A DNA stretch of 64,000 nt from Ischnura elegans (Eukaryota; Arthropoda; Insecta; Odonata; Coenagrionidae): assembly GCF_921293095.1 (NCBI RefSeq), contig NC_060254.1, positions 3,844,001 through 3,908,000 on the forward strand, in the 5' to 3' direction. Under the pieces are notes generated by a model. That model was given only the letters and a program-made list of their open reading frames with translations. It had not been told where the DNA came from and searched no databases. How positions within the stretch are numbered: the stretch's first letter is position 1; every line of letters begins with the position of its first letter. This document shows positions 23,801-38,800 of this stretch, one piece after another. The position numbers were made by a program, and so were the translations under genes.

Positions 23801-26800
23801 TTACGTTCCTCTGCAAAGCGAAAATGTCTAAGCGTCCTCCTCCGTAGAAAATGCTTTTTCCTGAGTAACCTCAACTTGCAGATATAGATGGCTTTAAGAT
23901 AAAAAACGAATGGTCGGGTATTTGCATGCGATCGACTTCAGCAGTGTTTGGCTTAGCAAGATGAGCGTTAATAATAAGAGATGGATATTGCAGGAGGTAC
24001 CTAATGGGTACTTAATTTTTTTCCGTACATCACACGGAAATTAAGATGCTGTCGTTTTGTGGGAATTTACATTTATTGTGACTGCTCCTACAGCATTATC
24101 TGCCATTATCCGAAATTATCTCTGTCTTTCTTTTGGTTTACTTTATTTGACACATTACATTATTTTCTGTGAGCTACCTTGAGGTGTTTGGCGGGAGATC
24201 TATCTAACGTGTGCTGCCAAACCCCCTAGAGGTGGTTCGCAGGGTATTATGTAGACGCTCTGAGCAACAAGTAACAGTTTAAAGCTAGATCTCCATTAAG
24301 TGTGCGTGTGTGTGTCACCCTCGCATGGCTTGCATAATTCATTGTACCAGATTGTTTTTGGACAATACTACATGTATCTTCTGTCATGGGCGTCCAGCAC
24401 TTCGTAACTACTTTATCAGATGATGATCGTTTTGCCTCGGAGGTTTCACCTTATGCTCCTCTCCGCAGATGATTGCCAAAGTAATCGATTAACCCGTTCC
24501 TAAGATATTTTTCCGACTTCATTCGGTATTTGGATTTAGTATTCGGACATATTTGAATGAGCCAGTTGTTAGCCAAGTTTTATTTTTTTACTTGCCAGAC
24601 CCGGTATGAAATCGCAGATTTTGTCGTGGTCTCGTGGCATTGGTGAGAAAAATGAACTCGCTTGGCTTATTCACTCGCTGAACGTCACGAGCTGCTGCTG
24701 TGTTGGGGAATGCTGTGCGGGAGAATCAGCGAAAGTGAATTTTGGGTGCATCGCGTCACATCCTCTTTTCTCGCCACGCTCAACTTATCTTCCACGAAAT
24801 TAAACGCTCCACTCAACGCTTATTTTTTTCCTCTTCGTACGGCCGCTCATTTCTCTAATTTAGAGTGTTTCACTAAGCCTCTTTGCATCATTCCATCCAC
24901 GAGTATGAACTCTGCGTTGTTAATCCCCTAACTTCCATCTCCTGTTGATATTTACGAGGTTCTGCGGTCTTTTGTAAAGGCGAAAATCTATTCTGTTGCT
25001 GAAAGAGGTTATTTTGATGGTTACGATGATTTTCTTCCTTCTGGAAGGCTACCCATGACCAATGTTTCCGTACCTATTTTGTCCATCTAGTGACATATAT
25101 GTGGCAACCTCGTGTCATTGGAGGAATGTCATGTGGAGGTAAAGGAATCTACGCCATGGACCTCCATGTCGTTGAGAATTACGTGGCGTTCTGGGTTCAT
25201 GGCCGTGGATGACAGATCTACTAGTGTTAAGTTAAAGAGTGAATTTCTTCAAGAATATTTTATATGCTATTATAAATTTTGGTATACCCTCTACCAATCT
25301 AAATTAATTGCTTTTTCAATTTTTTTTATTTTCGTGTTGAGATCATTATTTTTACATGGGGTCTTATGGCTCAGGGTTTTATCCTTAATGAAAATGAAGA
25401 TTACAAATAGTAAGTTGTTTTTCGCCAGGCACTGATTTTTGTTGTTTTAATGATTGTTAACTAAAGCGCTCGTCCTTTGCATTGATATTTTTAGTTATAA
25501 GGAAATGAGTGGTACGATTCAGTGACATACGTTCGTTAATTAGTAATGGCGCCTCGGTCCGATCTAAGAGATGGAAATGATAATGGGTGAAAAAGTGTAA
25601 GGTTTATTAAAAATATGTATGCTTTTTACCTGATCGATTCTTTCTAAATTCTAATGGTTCTTTTTCTAACGTGATTGAATTTCAGCCAGCATCGTAGGTG
25701 CTGTGGGAAAACGCGTGAATTAATTGCATTGAAGAATTCGAAGGGGCATAGATAATTCATCGAACACTCGTCGCATCCACAATCTACTGTCTACGTATAT
25801 TCGTGGTGGTATAATGAGCCGCCGCGATTAATTAAATGCGCCCGCCGACGTTCATTTTTCTCTTAATTGTGAGTGGTCTCTTTTGCACCATCACGCCCCA
25901 TCCACCCCTCACTCTGCCACACTGCTTCTGCGGCCGAAGGGCCTTTCTCCTCTCCTCACCCACTCTCCCTTTCTCCAGCCGAACGTTTTTTGACGGACCG
26001 TGATTTCAGGAGGGGGTGGTGGTGTTCCTCCACTTCTTCCCCGCCAGCCTCTGCATTGCCCTCCTCCCTCCCCTTATCCTCGTGTGAACTCACTCCCCTC
26101 TCTGACAGACTCTCTCTCTCTCTCTCTCTCTCCCATGGGTTCCTCGCCTGCCTTTCGCCCCCTCCTCTTGCGTGCGTAGTGTGGGGGGAGGGGGAAACTG
26201 GTGTTTGCAGAAACAGGTCTTTCTTACCTCCCTCCCCCGCCGCCCTTGTATTCTCTTCTTCCTTCTCCCCCTCCTTCGCGAACCTACTCTTACCCATGAA
26301 TCGCCCGCGCTATATCAAACACCGCAGATGCGAACGGTGGACGGATTAATGAAAATCGTGGATGATCTCGAATGATTAAACTAATCGGAGGGCATGTACT
26401 TTGTTTTGAGAATGTTAGGGCATCTTCCGCTGATAATTTCGAAGGAGATTCCTCAAACGTTGTCATTTTTCGCTGTTTTGCACTTAATGTTATAGATTTT
26501 ATATCAGTTAAGATGGGATGCCTCGTTGCATTTTGTGAATATCCCCAGTCCGTTCTTTCTCCGAATTGAATTACATTCTTCAGTGCGACTTCAGACCTAC
26601 TATTCGTGATTCCATCTCCCTTCCATCATATTCTACCACTGTTTTCAGTTGCCTTCTCTCCTTAGCTTCAACCACACCCTCTGCCTCCAACTTATTTCCT
26701 CTCCCCTCAAATCATCTTTCCTCCCCACCATGTCTACAACTTCCTCATTTGTCTGTCTCCTTTCCTCTCCTCGTCGTCCTTACCCACATCTCAATCGCTT

Positions 26801-29800
26801 CCAGCGTCTCCTCGTCTTTCTCCGTCGATATCCACGTTTCCGCCCCGCGGAGCGTGACGCTCCGGATCAGACTCTATAATGGCCCGTTCTTTACACCTAC
26901 ACGCATCGATCCTCTCAACAACTCTTTCTATTCATCAAGACCACTCTTGAACAATCTCTCCTTTTCCTGATGTCCTTGCTGCTGCGTTCCTCCATATAGC
27001 ACCCAAAAAGAGTTTAATTGTTGAAGCCGTTCACGATTTTGAACGTCCACTTTTATAATTATTGCAAAAGTGTTTGAAAACTTTAATTAATTAAAAAATA
27101 GTGGCTAAATTCCTGCCGATGCGCAATGATTCAATTTGTAATTTCTCGGAAGAGGGATAGACGGTATCCCCGTAGCCCCGTGTAGTCCGTCCTCGGATCG
27201 TTCACGTCTCCCGATTTAATTCAGGAAGTAGGATAGTCGGTGAACTACAGATGGAAGAAAAATTGTGCGAACATCAGCCCCCTCATCGAATGGAAGGTAA
27301 GGTGCTGACGATTCCAAAATTCGTGAAATCGTCAGCTCTCGCTTGGATAGGACTGTTGAGGAATGCTGTGCGTTTTGAATTTGTTTCGCCGACAGTTCGA
27401 TATATCAGCTGTAGGTAAAAAAAATTGACAAATATTGGTCTTTCTATTTTTTTCAAACCGTTCTCCAATGTCCACCACGCTCGTTTCTCTACGTTAGCCG
27501 ATGACCAGGTTTATATTTACTTGTGCCGACGGCATTAGCAACTACCGCTGTCGTAATACTGACGGGGATTGTCTGATGCGAGTTAAACATATTGATGGGA
27601 GTTGAGTTACCCTTCATTGGCTACTCAGCTGAACTTACGCTTTCTTTAATTGTAAGTACAACTTAATTCAGTTGATTCTGTTAATTGCAGCCGTGCTTCT
27701 TGGAAAGACGATATAGTTGTGCGGGCATATTTTAAATCTTTCGGTATGCAATTAGTATAATCCATCTTAATACAACCACTTTTCTGATCGCGCAGTTGAA
27801 ACAATACGTATCCGTGTAGGGAATATGAAATTGTCGGTCGAACTGTCTCTCTCTCTCTCTCCCGTGACTGCGGCTCGTTCAGTGATCGAAGAGGGGGATG
27901 ACCCATTCAGGTGCGTGGGCGTTGTCGCAATTTGGGACCCATTGTGGACAATGCATTGGGGGCGTTTCTTATGAAAGAGGATTTTTCTCGATCGAGCGAA
28001 TGTTGGGGAGATAGCGGGAATGAAGTAGTGCAGCACAAGCACTTGCTTCACTCGTACGTACCATTTCATGAGTCATTGTACCGAGCGACGCCGCGCGGGA
28101 AAAGTATTACTCGTGGGCTTCGCATGGGCTTCTCTTGCACCGTTGAGAAAACTCGGGTGGAATTTTGATTAGTCGGAATTTTAAGAATTCACAACTATAA
28201 AGCTTCATCCACCGTAGTCAATGTATATTGTATGTATCCGATGGTTACGATGATAATTAATGTTAAGCTCTAAGTGTAGTCTATTTGCTCAACGTAGTAC
28301 ACGCAATCACGAATAGAATTTTTTAATTGCAAGGTCCTGTTGTCGACTTCGCTCGAGTTTTTGGAGTCATTTAGACCAGCAGATCTGACTGACATTTGCA
28401 GTCACTGGGTGAATTATGTTTTATATCGACCATTTGAAATCTATGATCTGGAAGTGCGATGCCATGCATTTACTTCTGTAAGGAATGGATGAGTGTGAGT
28501 TGGTTAGTGCCATTCCCTCTTTCCTTTTCCTTGTTATTAGTCCTGCGTTATCCACATCTGCGAGCCTCGTCAACGGTGTAAGGCTGCGGTTGAGTTATCA
28601 CTGACCTGCAGCACGCTGCATATGGCGTTATGGTTATGGAATGGACTTATCGTAACACGTGTACTTACTTGCAGGCGAGCGATGTTAGCTCCCGTCATCC
28701 ACTCAACACAAAGAAATACATTACATACACAATCATCTTTTGCTAGTTGAAATACAGATAGGCAGTAATGAAAATCGGTTTATTATCATGGTATATAAAT
28801 AAAATAGATAAAACTACTTTGAGGGAATAAAGTAAAAAAGGAATATTAAACGGCAAGTAAAATGTATTTTTATTGTAGTAAAACTTTCTTGCTGCCGCCT
28901 TAGCGATTAAGATGACGCATCACTCACTCCCTACCGATCTAATTATGTGTTTTTGCTCGGCCGATTTTGAATTTATAGCCGTGAAATTGAAATTTTCAGG
29001 ATATATTTTGTCAACAGTTCCACGTTTCTTAAAGATAAAATAAGTAGAACTGAGCAAAATCTGAGGTGATGTATGCACATTTTAAATCCTAAAATGCTGT
29101 CAACGAAATTCTCTCTTCTCCAAGTTCAAGACGAATGCGGAAGTTTGAACATTTAATTCGTTTCGGAAAAAGACTGGTCTGACGGGGTATTATTACCGTT
29201 CAATCATTTTATTTTATTGCATTTTGGAAGCTGTTTTTTCTTTGATAGCCAATTAATTATATTGTTGGATTTTTAATCTCAGTATTTTATTGCGTGTCTC
29301 GCCCTCCCTTCCCGCCTAAAGTGGCGTAGGAATACAGTTTCTCTCATTTGGCGATCGCTTCTTCGATTAGGAGGCTTCGCAGTCTTAGCCATGTCGTCGT
29401 CTTGATCTTGATCCTCTTCATTGAGTTTTATCCCCACTTTCCGCCAGCTCTTCACCATTCCCTCTGGAATTAATCGTGTGTTTGACATGGGACTACCACC
29501 ACCGCCGTGTCTGCTTGAATCATCTGACTTACTATCTCGTCTGTTCACTGTCATTTTCTCTGTACGTTATCATCTTTTTTAGCTTCTCCTTTTTTTTTAC
29601 ACAACCCGGACATTATGCCTGCTGGGGCGAACAATATCCCTGCAGTTAGCGCGCATATGTTTTTCCAGTCCTGCCAAGATAAAATCGGGGTCACACTCTG
29701 GCTGCTTTGTTACAGGATACCACCCACATCGGGAAAAAGTGGGAATAAAGCGGGAAAAACTCTGGAATACATCCTTGTTACCGGGCAAACTTCATTTTAT

Positions 29801-32800
29801 ATCTCTGAAGTGATAGTATGTGTTGCGTAAACTTGAAAGTAGTGTAGTGGCCACTTGGTGGAGCGTTGGCATTTTCGCCGGAGATTCTCGCGTTCAAGTC
29901 CCGTGCGGGACTTTGGGACATCCTAAACAAAAAAGCTCGAAGTGCTACGTGGATCTGAGATATTGAATGTCCCCTGTAGAACTGCCATGAATGTGTGATA
30001 TGACATCTTAGGCTAGGTGCGGTTGAGTTCTACCTTTTCCAATCCATAACAGACTTCAGGCTAATTTTCTGAGTGATACTAACAGTTGCCTACTCTAGGA
30101 GTGAACTGCCAGATTTGAGTGTTGTTGGACATCCTGAAGTCGTACTTTCCAAAATTTGAAATTAATTTTGTTAATTTCATGTCACATGTAACACGTTCGC
30201 ATATATCATCTGGTCGGCTGCGATGGGAAATTACAAAGGGTCAGAACTCATTGTGAACTTCTTAGCGAATAAGCTTCGCTTTCGAGCGAATTTATTTAAT
30301 TTTTATTTTACCGTGCTTATGGGGCTTGTAAATTCTTGTATGGGAGGCCTAATGGACTAATTAAAGTCAAACTTTTGTCAATGATATTTGTTTTGAATTT
30401 TTTTTACAAAATACGCAATATTGTGTATTGCGTTGAAGCTATAGTCATTCCATTATTTTAAATTTGTGCTCAAATGCTGTGTCTATATGTATTATTTATT
30501 GAAGTTAAGTTGTTTAGGCATGGGTGGTATGTTGAAGTTTTAAAAAATGTGTACTTTCGGTGTCCAAAGCATTTCATAGGTAATCCCTGGTGTATATTTT
30601 GTTGGATGCAAGCGTTGAAAATGAGGAAATAAATACTTATTAAACATCCAAAGTAAGATTCATTATGCGACCATGGTTTCGGAATGTTTAACGTTAGTTT
30701 AATGACGAGGATGGGATGGAAGAAGGAAATTTTAAAGTTTCGTCCAAGAAAAAGAGTTTTTTTATTTCTTCCGTTGGTCGGAGGTGATCTCTTTAAGAAG
30801 CCACTGTCCTCTTGCCGTCTGGCGATTTCAATTGCGAAATCGGTGCGCGGTGGACCGTTTTCTTCTTACCCCTGCGTGAGAGTGGCCACGTCGGTCTCGC
30901 CCGAATCTGATTGGAAAGTGCGAATCAGCAATTTCCATTGAAAAAGCCCAATGGGATAATGGCTATACGTGATCTTGACCCCGTTTAAAACTCCACGCGT
31001 AGTCAAGAGGAATTATGTATTTCAGATCATGTATTCGCGTTGTCTTGTCTGGTGTTGTCGGACAATTGTGCAAGAATTGCTGGATTACCATTTGTTTCGT
31101 TTGTCATATCTTTCGATTTTACAAATATCGCATAAAATTAAAACTGTCATTGTGAAGTCACTATTCGCAATGTATTGTATTCTTCAATTATTTTGTCTCA
31201 TTATTGAATCTAACTTATTCTTGTTATTTTTTATCTTGTTATTTCTCTTTACATTTTTGGAATGTTAAATTTTTCGTTTCATTGTTCGAAGAAACGTGTC
31301 CGTGAATGCGGAGCAGACCGCTATTTTGCAAATAAAACGAATACGTTGTGAATCTTTATTAATATAGGTGGTGTGGTAACTTCAATTCGCTCAATTGTGC
31401 TGTCATTGAGGATAAGTAACGAGTGATATGTTATGATTTAATGTGTGTACGTACCTGACGATGGCATAACTGTGGCAACGCGTGGTAATAGTCTATCCTG
31501 TGGGATAATTATTTTTAATTAGTCATCGAATTCAATCTTATTAGTGCAGACGCATCGAAATACGAACGGAATTTCACATAATTAACGGTAGTAGAAAATT
31601 GTTTGTTCTGGAAACTCGTAGTACTACTGAAGTTATTTTCTCCTGGAATTGTAGTTTTCTTTTTTGATAGTCTTCGTAATATTTTAACATAAAATATATT
31701 GTTAAAGTAATAGTCTTTTAATGCAACCGTAGAATTAATTTCTTATTTTTAGTGCTCTTTACCATTTATTTATCATTATAACTTCATATCTTGTTATTCT
31801 ATGCTTTTCCGGCAAAAAAAACTCAGATTAAGTATATACGAGGGTTTTTAAGATGACTGCCTAATGTTAAGGCCAGTAGTGAATCGCCTATCTTCAAAAC
31901 TGCCCTATAAATGGAAAAATATTAATTATAAATAATCATAAATTGGTTTAATTAGGAAACTGATTCATCCCCTTCGTCGTTAGTGTGACACATGAAAAAA
32001 TCCTATCAAAATATGTAAACGTGTAAACAAACGCAAAGGTCCTGGGGGGAGTATCATGTGATTTATTTATTTTTTCCATTTGAAGTTCTTTTTTTATGAT
32101 GTAAGCAACGACGGAGGGATTAATTCATATTCCATCCACATTTTCTAACATTAATGCATGTTTTTTTTCGTGAGAAGTGTCAGAAAGGAGAAGTTTTTGG
32201 ATAACTTATTAAAGTGAATTTGAAGAAATTTTGTACTCTTGCAGTTACTATATTTGTATTAAGCCATGACAAATTTGGTTGAATTTATACAGCCTTTTGG
32301 CGCTTTCATGCTTCATAATTTCGTTTTTATATAATAAGTTTTAAATAAAATTGCCGTTTTTGCAAAATATAAAGTAACTAGGTACTAAATTTGCAACAGC
32401 AATGCGGATTAACTACCTCAGCCTATTTCTTTTTTAAATGAGGCCATTGGAACCTTTTGGACAAAATAAAGCATCCCCTACGTGGAGGGTTCAGAAAACT
32501 TTCGAAAGTGTGAAATTAATCGGGAGTTGAAATGAATTTCGCCGCCGGTAATGGTATACGAAAAAGTTCGCAAATCATGTGATAAGCATACGTCATAATT
32601 CTTTACATTTTAATGCAGTCATCAATTCCCATCCGTGGCGGAAAATGGAGGTGAAATTTATATCCATGTAACTATTTGGTTGAACTCAATTAGCTTTTTT
32701 TTTGTTTTCACTTTGTCATTTTTTCTGTCCACGAACCGTATTCTCAAAACTTGAAGGACTGTTGTTGCTTTTTTTTAACCATCGTCCTGCGCATCATATT

Positions 32801-35800
32801 TACATCCTTCGTTATTGTAAGTTGTCTCAGAGATGAAATGTGTTTCACATGCAGTTGAGTTCGTCTCTCATATTACTTTTTGATGCATCTCAATTTTCGC
32901 GTGGTTAAATGCTCGCTCGGCGAAGCCTCTGCTTAGCATTTCTGTTATAAAAACAGTCGAGCCGACGTGTCACAATATGCGCCAGTAAGATACAGCTGCC
33001 TTTGACGTCTTGCTTCATTTCGTCCCTCGCGAGAATTACCAAGTCAGCAAGTCGGAAATGGGGCGAGTCTCGTCTCACGGAAATTCTCTCCGTAATTTCG
33101 ACAATCTCGTACGTGGGAACGGCGCCGTTATATGTTCACTTTTCCAGAAAGGGTTTTGGTGGCAACGTGGTTCAAACCTTTTTCGTTAATTTATGCCGAC
33201 ATCCTGTATTTTTCGCAATTTGCAAATAAAACCGCTTACCTTGTCTTTTCAATTCATCTCAAATACTTCTTCTCTTGACCTCTTTGCCTCCCGCACCAAT
33301 TTCAACCGTCCATTGCGAAGACTTTCTTTGTGATACCTACCATTTATAGGTATTTTATATGTTAAAAATGATTTTTATTTATGAGATTATTTTTATACTT
33401 GTTTTTAATTGCATTTACATAATTTATTTTGTTTATAAAACCCAATATAAAGGCCTAGGTGCTGTTTTTGGTGTTAAATAAATACGTAAATGAAAGATGC
33501 TAATTATGCATGTGTATTAGAACTTTCAGTGGCCGTTGAGCCCATGTTACTGGCAATGGTTTAGTGAATGTTTAATTATGCTGGTGATGAGTGGTGTCAT
33601 TAATGTGAATTGATGCCACTATTGTCAGATCGATGTACTTTCAAATACTGTCAGAAGTTTTTCATCTTTTAACTTTTTAGCGGGTCGCAATTGGATGATT
33701 AATATCAAATATTGTAGTGGACGTAATTTGTGTAAGTCGCTGTTATTCTGTTATGCTACCGCATTGTTCCTTGGTTTGTTTTTAGCGTTCTTCAGCTATC
33801 GAGATGCTTTTTCTAACTGTGTGATTACGCGGTAATGCTTATTTTTTTAGAATGAAAAATATATTACCAATTTTTCCCATTTCTTCTGTTGCCTAGAAGT
33901 CGCAGCTATCAACCGCCCTTTCTTTATTAATTTATTTCCTGCCGGACTGGACGAAAACTGGAATATTTTATATTTGGGGGTGTTGTGGACATGGTAATAA
34001 CAATAATAATTGGTAAGGGGAAAGATGTCGAAGGAGCTATGAATGAGAGGAACTGTGGGAATGCTTAACCGTGTTTATTGAATGGCTAAACGTGCGCATA
34101 AATTTCAGTGCACCAAAACCTCCTGAAATGAGTTTATTTCTTCGAATTATGAATATTTAACTGCATTAAGCGATATTCCGCCGGATGTTTTGAAATCCTT
34201 AGTAACTGAATTGTCATTATTTATCACTCCCGTGTATTTTATGCTTTTCGTAGTAAATTTCTTAAGCTCTGCGAATGTATAGCAAAATTCACGCTTATAC
34301 ATCCTGCGGAAATAATCTCCCTACTAATAATTGATAAAATTCACGCATGGTACAAATTAAACTACAGCTTGCGCCGCGGTCTGACGTGTTCCTTGCGGTA
34401 GCAAGTTTGTCGTAATTCTAATTTTGTTTAATTAAATGAATGGGTAGGCATGTACAGCACATATTCCAGAGGAAGCAAATGTTGAAGACCTATTAAAACT
34501 CGTATGATCATGTTATTGTTTGTTAGCAAAGCTGATGATTTTGTCAGTGCTAGGAAACAGTCATGATTGATCTAGGCGAATTGTTTCAGGGTTATTATTT
34601 GAAACCTTTCCATGCTAGAAATATTGACTAATGCCAAGTTCTCTGGTTATGTTCAATTGATGACCTGGTTTTTGATTAGTATTTTCCTGAGAGAAGACAC
34701 CAATTTTCGGCCCTGGGTCGTCGATCCCATAAAATTAATTGCATTTGCAATAGTGGTAATCCCCAGTCATGGATTAGGTTATATTTAAGTTTTCTGGAAA
34801 TTATTTTTTACCGAAAAAAATAAGTGTTTGTCACGGTTGGGCCAAAATCATTTCATCTTGTAATTCCAGTCAAAATTGGGCTTATTGTTTTTTATCCGAC
34901 AAACGTCGAATTTTTAGTTGTGACCTCTTATTGCCTGTCCGATGTTGGAATACTAGCTGCAGTAATTTATTTACCCAAATTGTTTTTTCTGTGTAGCAAT
35001 ATGCCATCTCTCTTTTGCCTTTAGGTTTATATTTGCCCACTATTGACTAGTTATTAGTTTCCTTCGAATTTAGCAGTCCTTCATCAATGTTTATGCCTTG
35101 CATTGTTGTACCTTGGTGAGGCTTTGTCTCCTACTTATTTTTAGTTGAACTCAATATTTCCCACATTTATTTCGTTCCTAGTCTTTGCAGTGGTAAATCG
35201 AATAAAGGTTGAACTTTCGAGAAAGTAATTCCGAGAATTGGAGGTGGTTATCTTGGTGAAACACGTCCGTGCGATGTAGTGGAAAACGTTATACATTTTA
35301 AAGAGTCGTCGATTTTCTAGACTTACGAAAAGCCTTGTGAAGAATGTGAAAAATGGGAAAGCTTACCTTCATGCGACTCATAGTAAGGTTAAGGTTGGTT
35401 TCTGATTTGAAAATAAGTTGAAGTATCTACGCTTTTTTTGCACATTAGGGAACGTATTAGTATTACGTAAGCTTTTCTCAGAGGGTAACGAGTCAACATG
35501 CTTTTGGGGTTCGGCAAATTCTAATTTTTGCTTACTTTGGGAAGGGTTTGAAGATGTTCAACGATGTGTATTCGTAATACATGAGCGCTCTCTTAGAAAG
35601 GATTACCCCCTCCTAAGTAGATTGTATGTAGTTGTTTGTATAGGCCTTCCCTTTCTCTGCCAATTAGAACAATTCATCTTAGTTCATTGTCTCATGAGAA
35701 TGTCTAATCGTAATGAATTACTCTGGTTTATGGTGGACTAATAGCAGTTAATTGCCTGGATGTAAGGAAAAACTTAACGGCCGCTAAGCATTGGGAGTGT

Positions 35801-38800
35801 TATTTAAATAGAACCCTATTGAATACCCATAGTTATTGTGGTTGCTAGAGTGCTGGATTCCCAACCTTTGGGCCCGTAATCAGATCTTATGGGTCGTGAA
35901 GCCGTGGTCCTCTTTCTCACATTTGTTGAGAGTAGACTAATGCCGACGCCCGGTTTCTCTCCACCCTTCCTTTCCTAATAGCGTAGTTTACCTAAGCTTC
36001 TCCATAAATCTCCTTACCCCAGTGAACGCTCGTCAACCCGTATTCAAATGAAACACGAGAATTTAATTCAAGTTTTAATGAGTAGAGTATTTTTATTGCT
36101 TCGATTTTATCCTTGCCACCCACCATCTCCATTTGGAATTGGCGGAATCATTTTTCTTTCATCTACATGTACTTAATGCCCTGCGAGCCACCTCTGGGGT
36201 GTTTGGCAGGAGGTGCTCAATCACCAGCATGCATCATGCAATTGGACTCCCACATGCACACCACACAGTCCAAAAAACGTCACGCATACTAACAAATTAT
36301 ACTACCATATGCTGTTAGAATTAATAATAAAATTAAGAAACATGCATTAAGTTATACATACGCTAGTGGGCTACACTACAAGTCATCTAATCTATTTACG
36401 AGTTCTATCGCTGCAGTTATAATCTCTTATTGATCGTAGAAAAAAAAGAATTCTGAATCTGTCTGTTCTACAGTCTATCTCTCTTATTTTATTTATATGA
36501 TCTGATGATCCGTAGTATTTTGGCGTCCGTAAGATGTAGCTAACTTTATAAGAAAATACACTGCTATTGAATTTATCTCAAGGGTTTAGTCTATTTTTCA
36601 ATCTACGATCTGACGGAGATTCCCATCCGAGTTTATCTAAGAGGTCAGTTACACTAAGAAGACTATCGTAACGACCTTTCACATACCTGGCAGATGTTTG
36701 CACGCGTTCTAACTCTGTTATTAAGCCTTTTTCATGAGGGTCCCAAACACTGGCAGCGTATTCTAAATGTGGTCTAACGAGGGAAAAGCAGCTAATTTCT
36801 CTCACTTCGTCGTCGCACTTTCCTAATATTTTTTTAACAAAACCCATTTTACGATTACGATTCGTTCTTATACAATTATTTTGACTTCTACTTGCTACAT
36901 TCTCGAGGGCCCTCAAAATACATTCGTTTGCTCTCTCGAAATGATTATGGAGGAAGTGTCATCGTCGAATGATTTTGACTTTCTTGAGTGTCCTTCCCTC
37001 ACTCCATTACTTGGGTCTTTCTGTTGACTTCTCTCGCCGTCCGTCCGTGCAACTCTTTTTCTCTCTCTCTCTATTCCTCCCTTGCATTGCATTTCTAGGT
37101 CTTCCGATCTCATTTTCTTCGCTCTGTCGTCACCTGTCTTATCTAGCACTCATGCAAAGCAGTACGAACTCCATGTGGCTGCCTATGAAGAACTTTTTTT
37201 TTTCATTCCGACGGCTTATTTTCAATTTATTTTATGAGACCTTGGCTTTATTACTTTGAAGTATATTAGTATAAATGTAAGTATAAATTTGTATGCGATT
37301 TTCAGGTGATTTGCTCCAATGATATTTCAGAAATTGGTGTTATTTAGTGTTTAGTCTTGAATTACATCTTGGTTTATGACTTTTTCCTCGTCATCATCAC
37401 TATGCGTCCTTCCCTGTGGGCCGGGCTTCAAATCCCGTCGGCGGTAGAGATTTTTCAGAAACACCCCTATCCGTGTTTGCGTGTTGTGTGGAAGACACTT
37501 TAAGTTCATTGTTCCGTCCGTCGCATGGGTCGCTAAGCCGTTGTCCCCTTGGCGCCTTTCATTAAGAGCATGCTGCTGCCGACACCGTGTTTCTCTCCAC
37601 CCTTCCTTCCGTTCCTTTCCTTCTCTTCGGTGCAAATGATCCCCCCTGTCGGTCCCCTCCCTCAAATGCAATACCATTAGATTTAAAGAGTACGATATTA
37701 ATCCCTATTAGTATCTTGCAAATCCGACGTGTTTTCAGGTTCATTCTGTATGTGAAACGAGTGTCAAAGGATGTGTAACCAAGCTCATAGACTTATCCGT
37801 GTATTTTTACAAAAACTTTCTCTCTTTCTTCGATTATAGTGAAACGACTGACTGTTCCTTGCTAATGTCTGCTTATGTTTCTGTTTGGTCACTGCCATTG
37901 TTTTGATTCCCCTGAACTTCTCCAGCACTTAATTCCCTCCATGATTCTGGTCCTTGATTTGATAATGAAATGATACTGGTTGAATTTTACTGTTAATGTT
38001 CATTAAACTTAAGGAAATGTAACCGCATCTGTGGACTAATCTCCATTAAAAGCAAAAGATTGTTAACTTTTAGCATGCATGCTTGATGCGACGGCTATTC
38101 TTTATTGTATGGGATTTCGTTAAAGAGAGAGAGAGAGAGAGCCTTGCAGGACAAAGTAAAACTGTAAAGTAAAAGCATGATTCCCTCCGTCTCAGTTGCT
38201 GCCGTCTAGGTATTTCCGCTTTCAGTATTTTCCCTTATGCTATAGTTGTCCTTCATAAAAATGAGAATCAACAGGTTGTGGAGGGTTATGTGGGATTCAT
38301 TAGTGTCACCATGGAAATATGTCGGGACTCTCTTGCGCCGTTGATTCAGAAAAACCTCGATTACTTCAACTGCAGAGTCAACTTCACCCTTCTCAATCTG
38401 TTAAAAAAGTGGATAAAGATGATTGATACCTTCAGTGGCATATACTTTGACGGGCGCATATTTATTGCGAAACCTGTTCCGACGGATCCCTGTATTCAGT
38501 GGCAGCTCTTGCTTCTAATCGAACCTTTTATATAGAAGCAGTGTAAATTCAACCCCTTTGCAACTGCCACCCTCTCCAGCCCTCGTTCCCATGCAAGCCG
38601 TATTTTTCTGCCTCCGTAATCCCAGGGCAACTGTCTAGGGTATTCACTTCCACAAAATACGAATGAACTCGTACTTTGGAGTATCATTTGGAAGGAGATC
38701 TTGTTTAATCTAGAAACTCAACGTTCTATAAAGTTCGAATATTTAGATCACAGCTGCTCCTTCAACCAGTAATACTCGATTTATACCACTATTGTTGTAG

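Larger units (their letters stand above)
24257..29837. other. Intron sequence with CT-rich tracts
   Basis: No gene is recognised. 25880-26300 and 26590-26960 are strongly pyrimidine-biased and include a (CT)11 microsatellite at 26110-26132; a further CT run is at 27845-27862 and a short (GT) run near 24301-24316. Frames up to 158 codons here are low-complexity serine, proline and leucine strings and I do not regard them as coding. Confidence 0.45.

Noticed and set aside
25873-26970. Frames of up to 158 codons on both strands
   Set aside because: They are serine/proline/leucine strings from CT-rich sequence and contain a microsatellite; no domain or splice structure supports them.
29838-29920. 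Possible functional tRNA gene
   Set aside because: A and B boxes are present but acceptor and anticodon stems cannot be completed; called a SINE head. The same applies at 39101, 46834, 48591 and 50725.
36913-37259. Frames on both strands next to the LINE fragment
   Set aside because: They do not extend the reverse-transcriptase homology and consist of low-complexity charged or leucine-rich residues.
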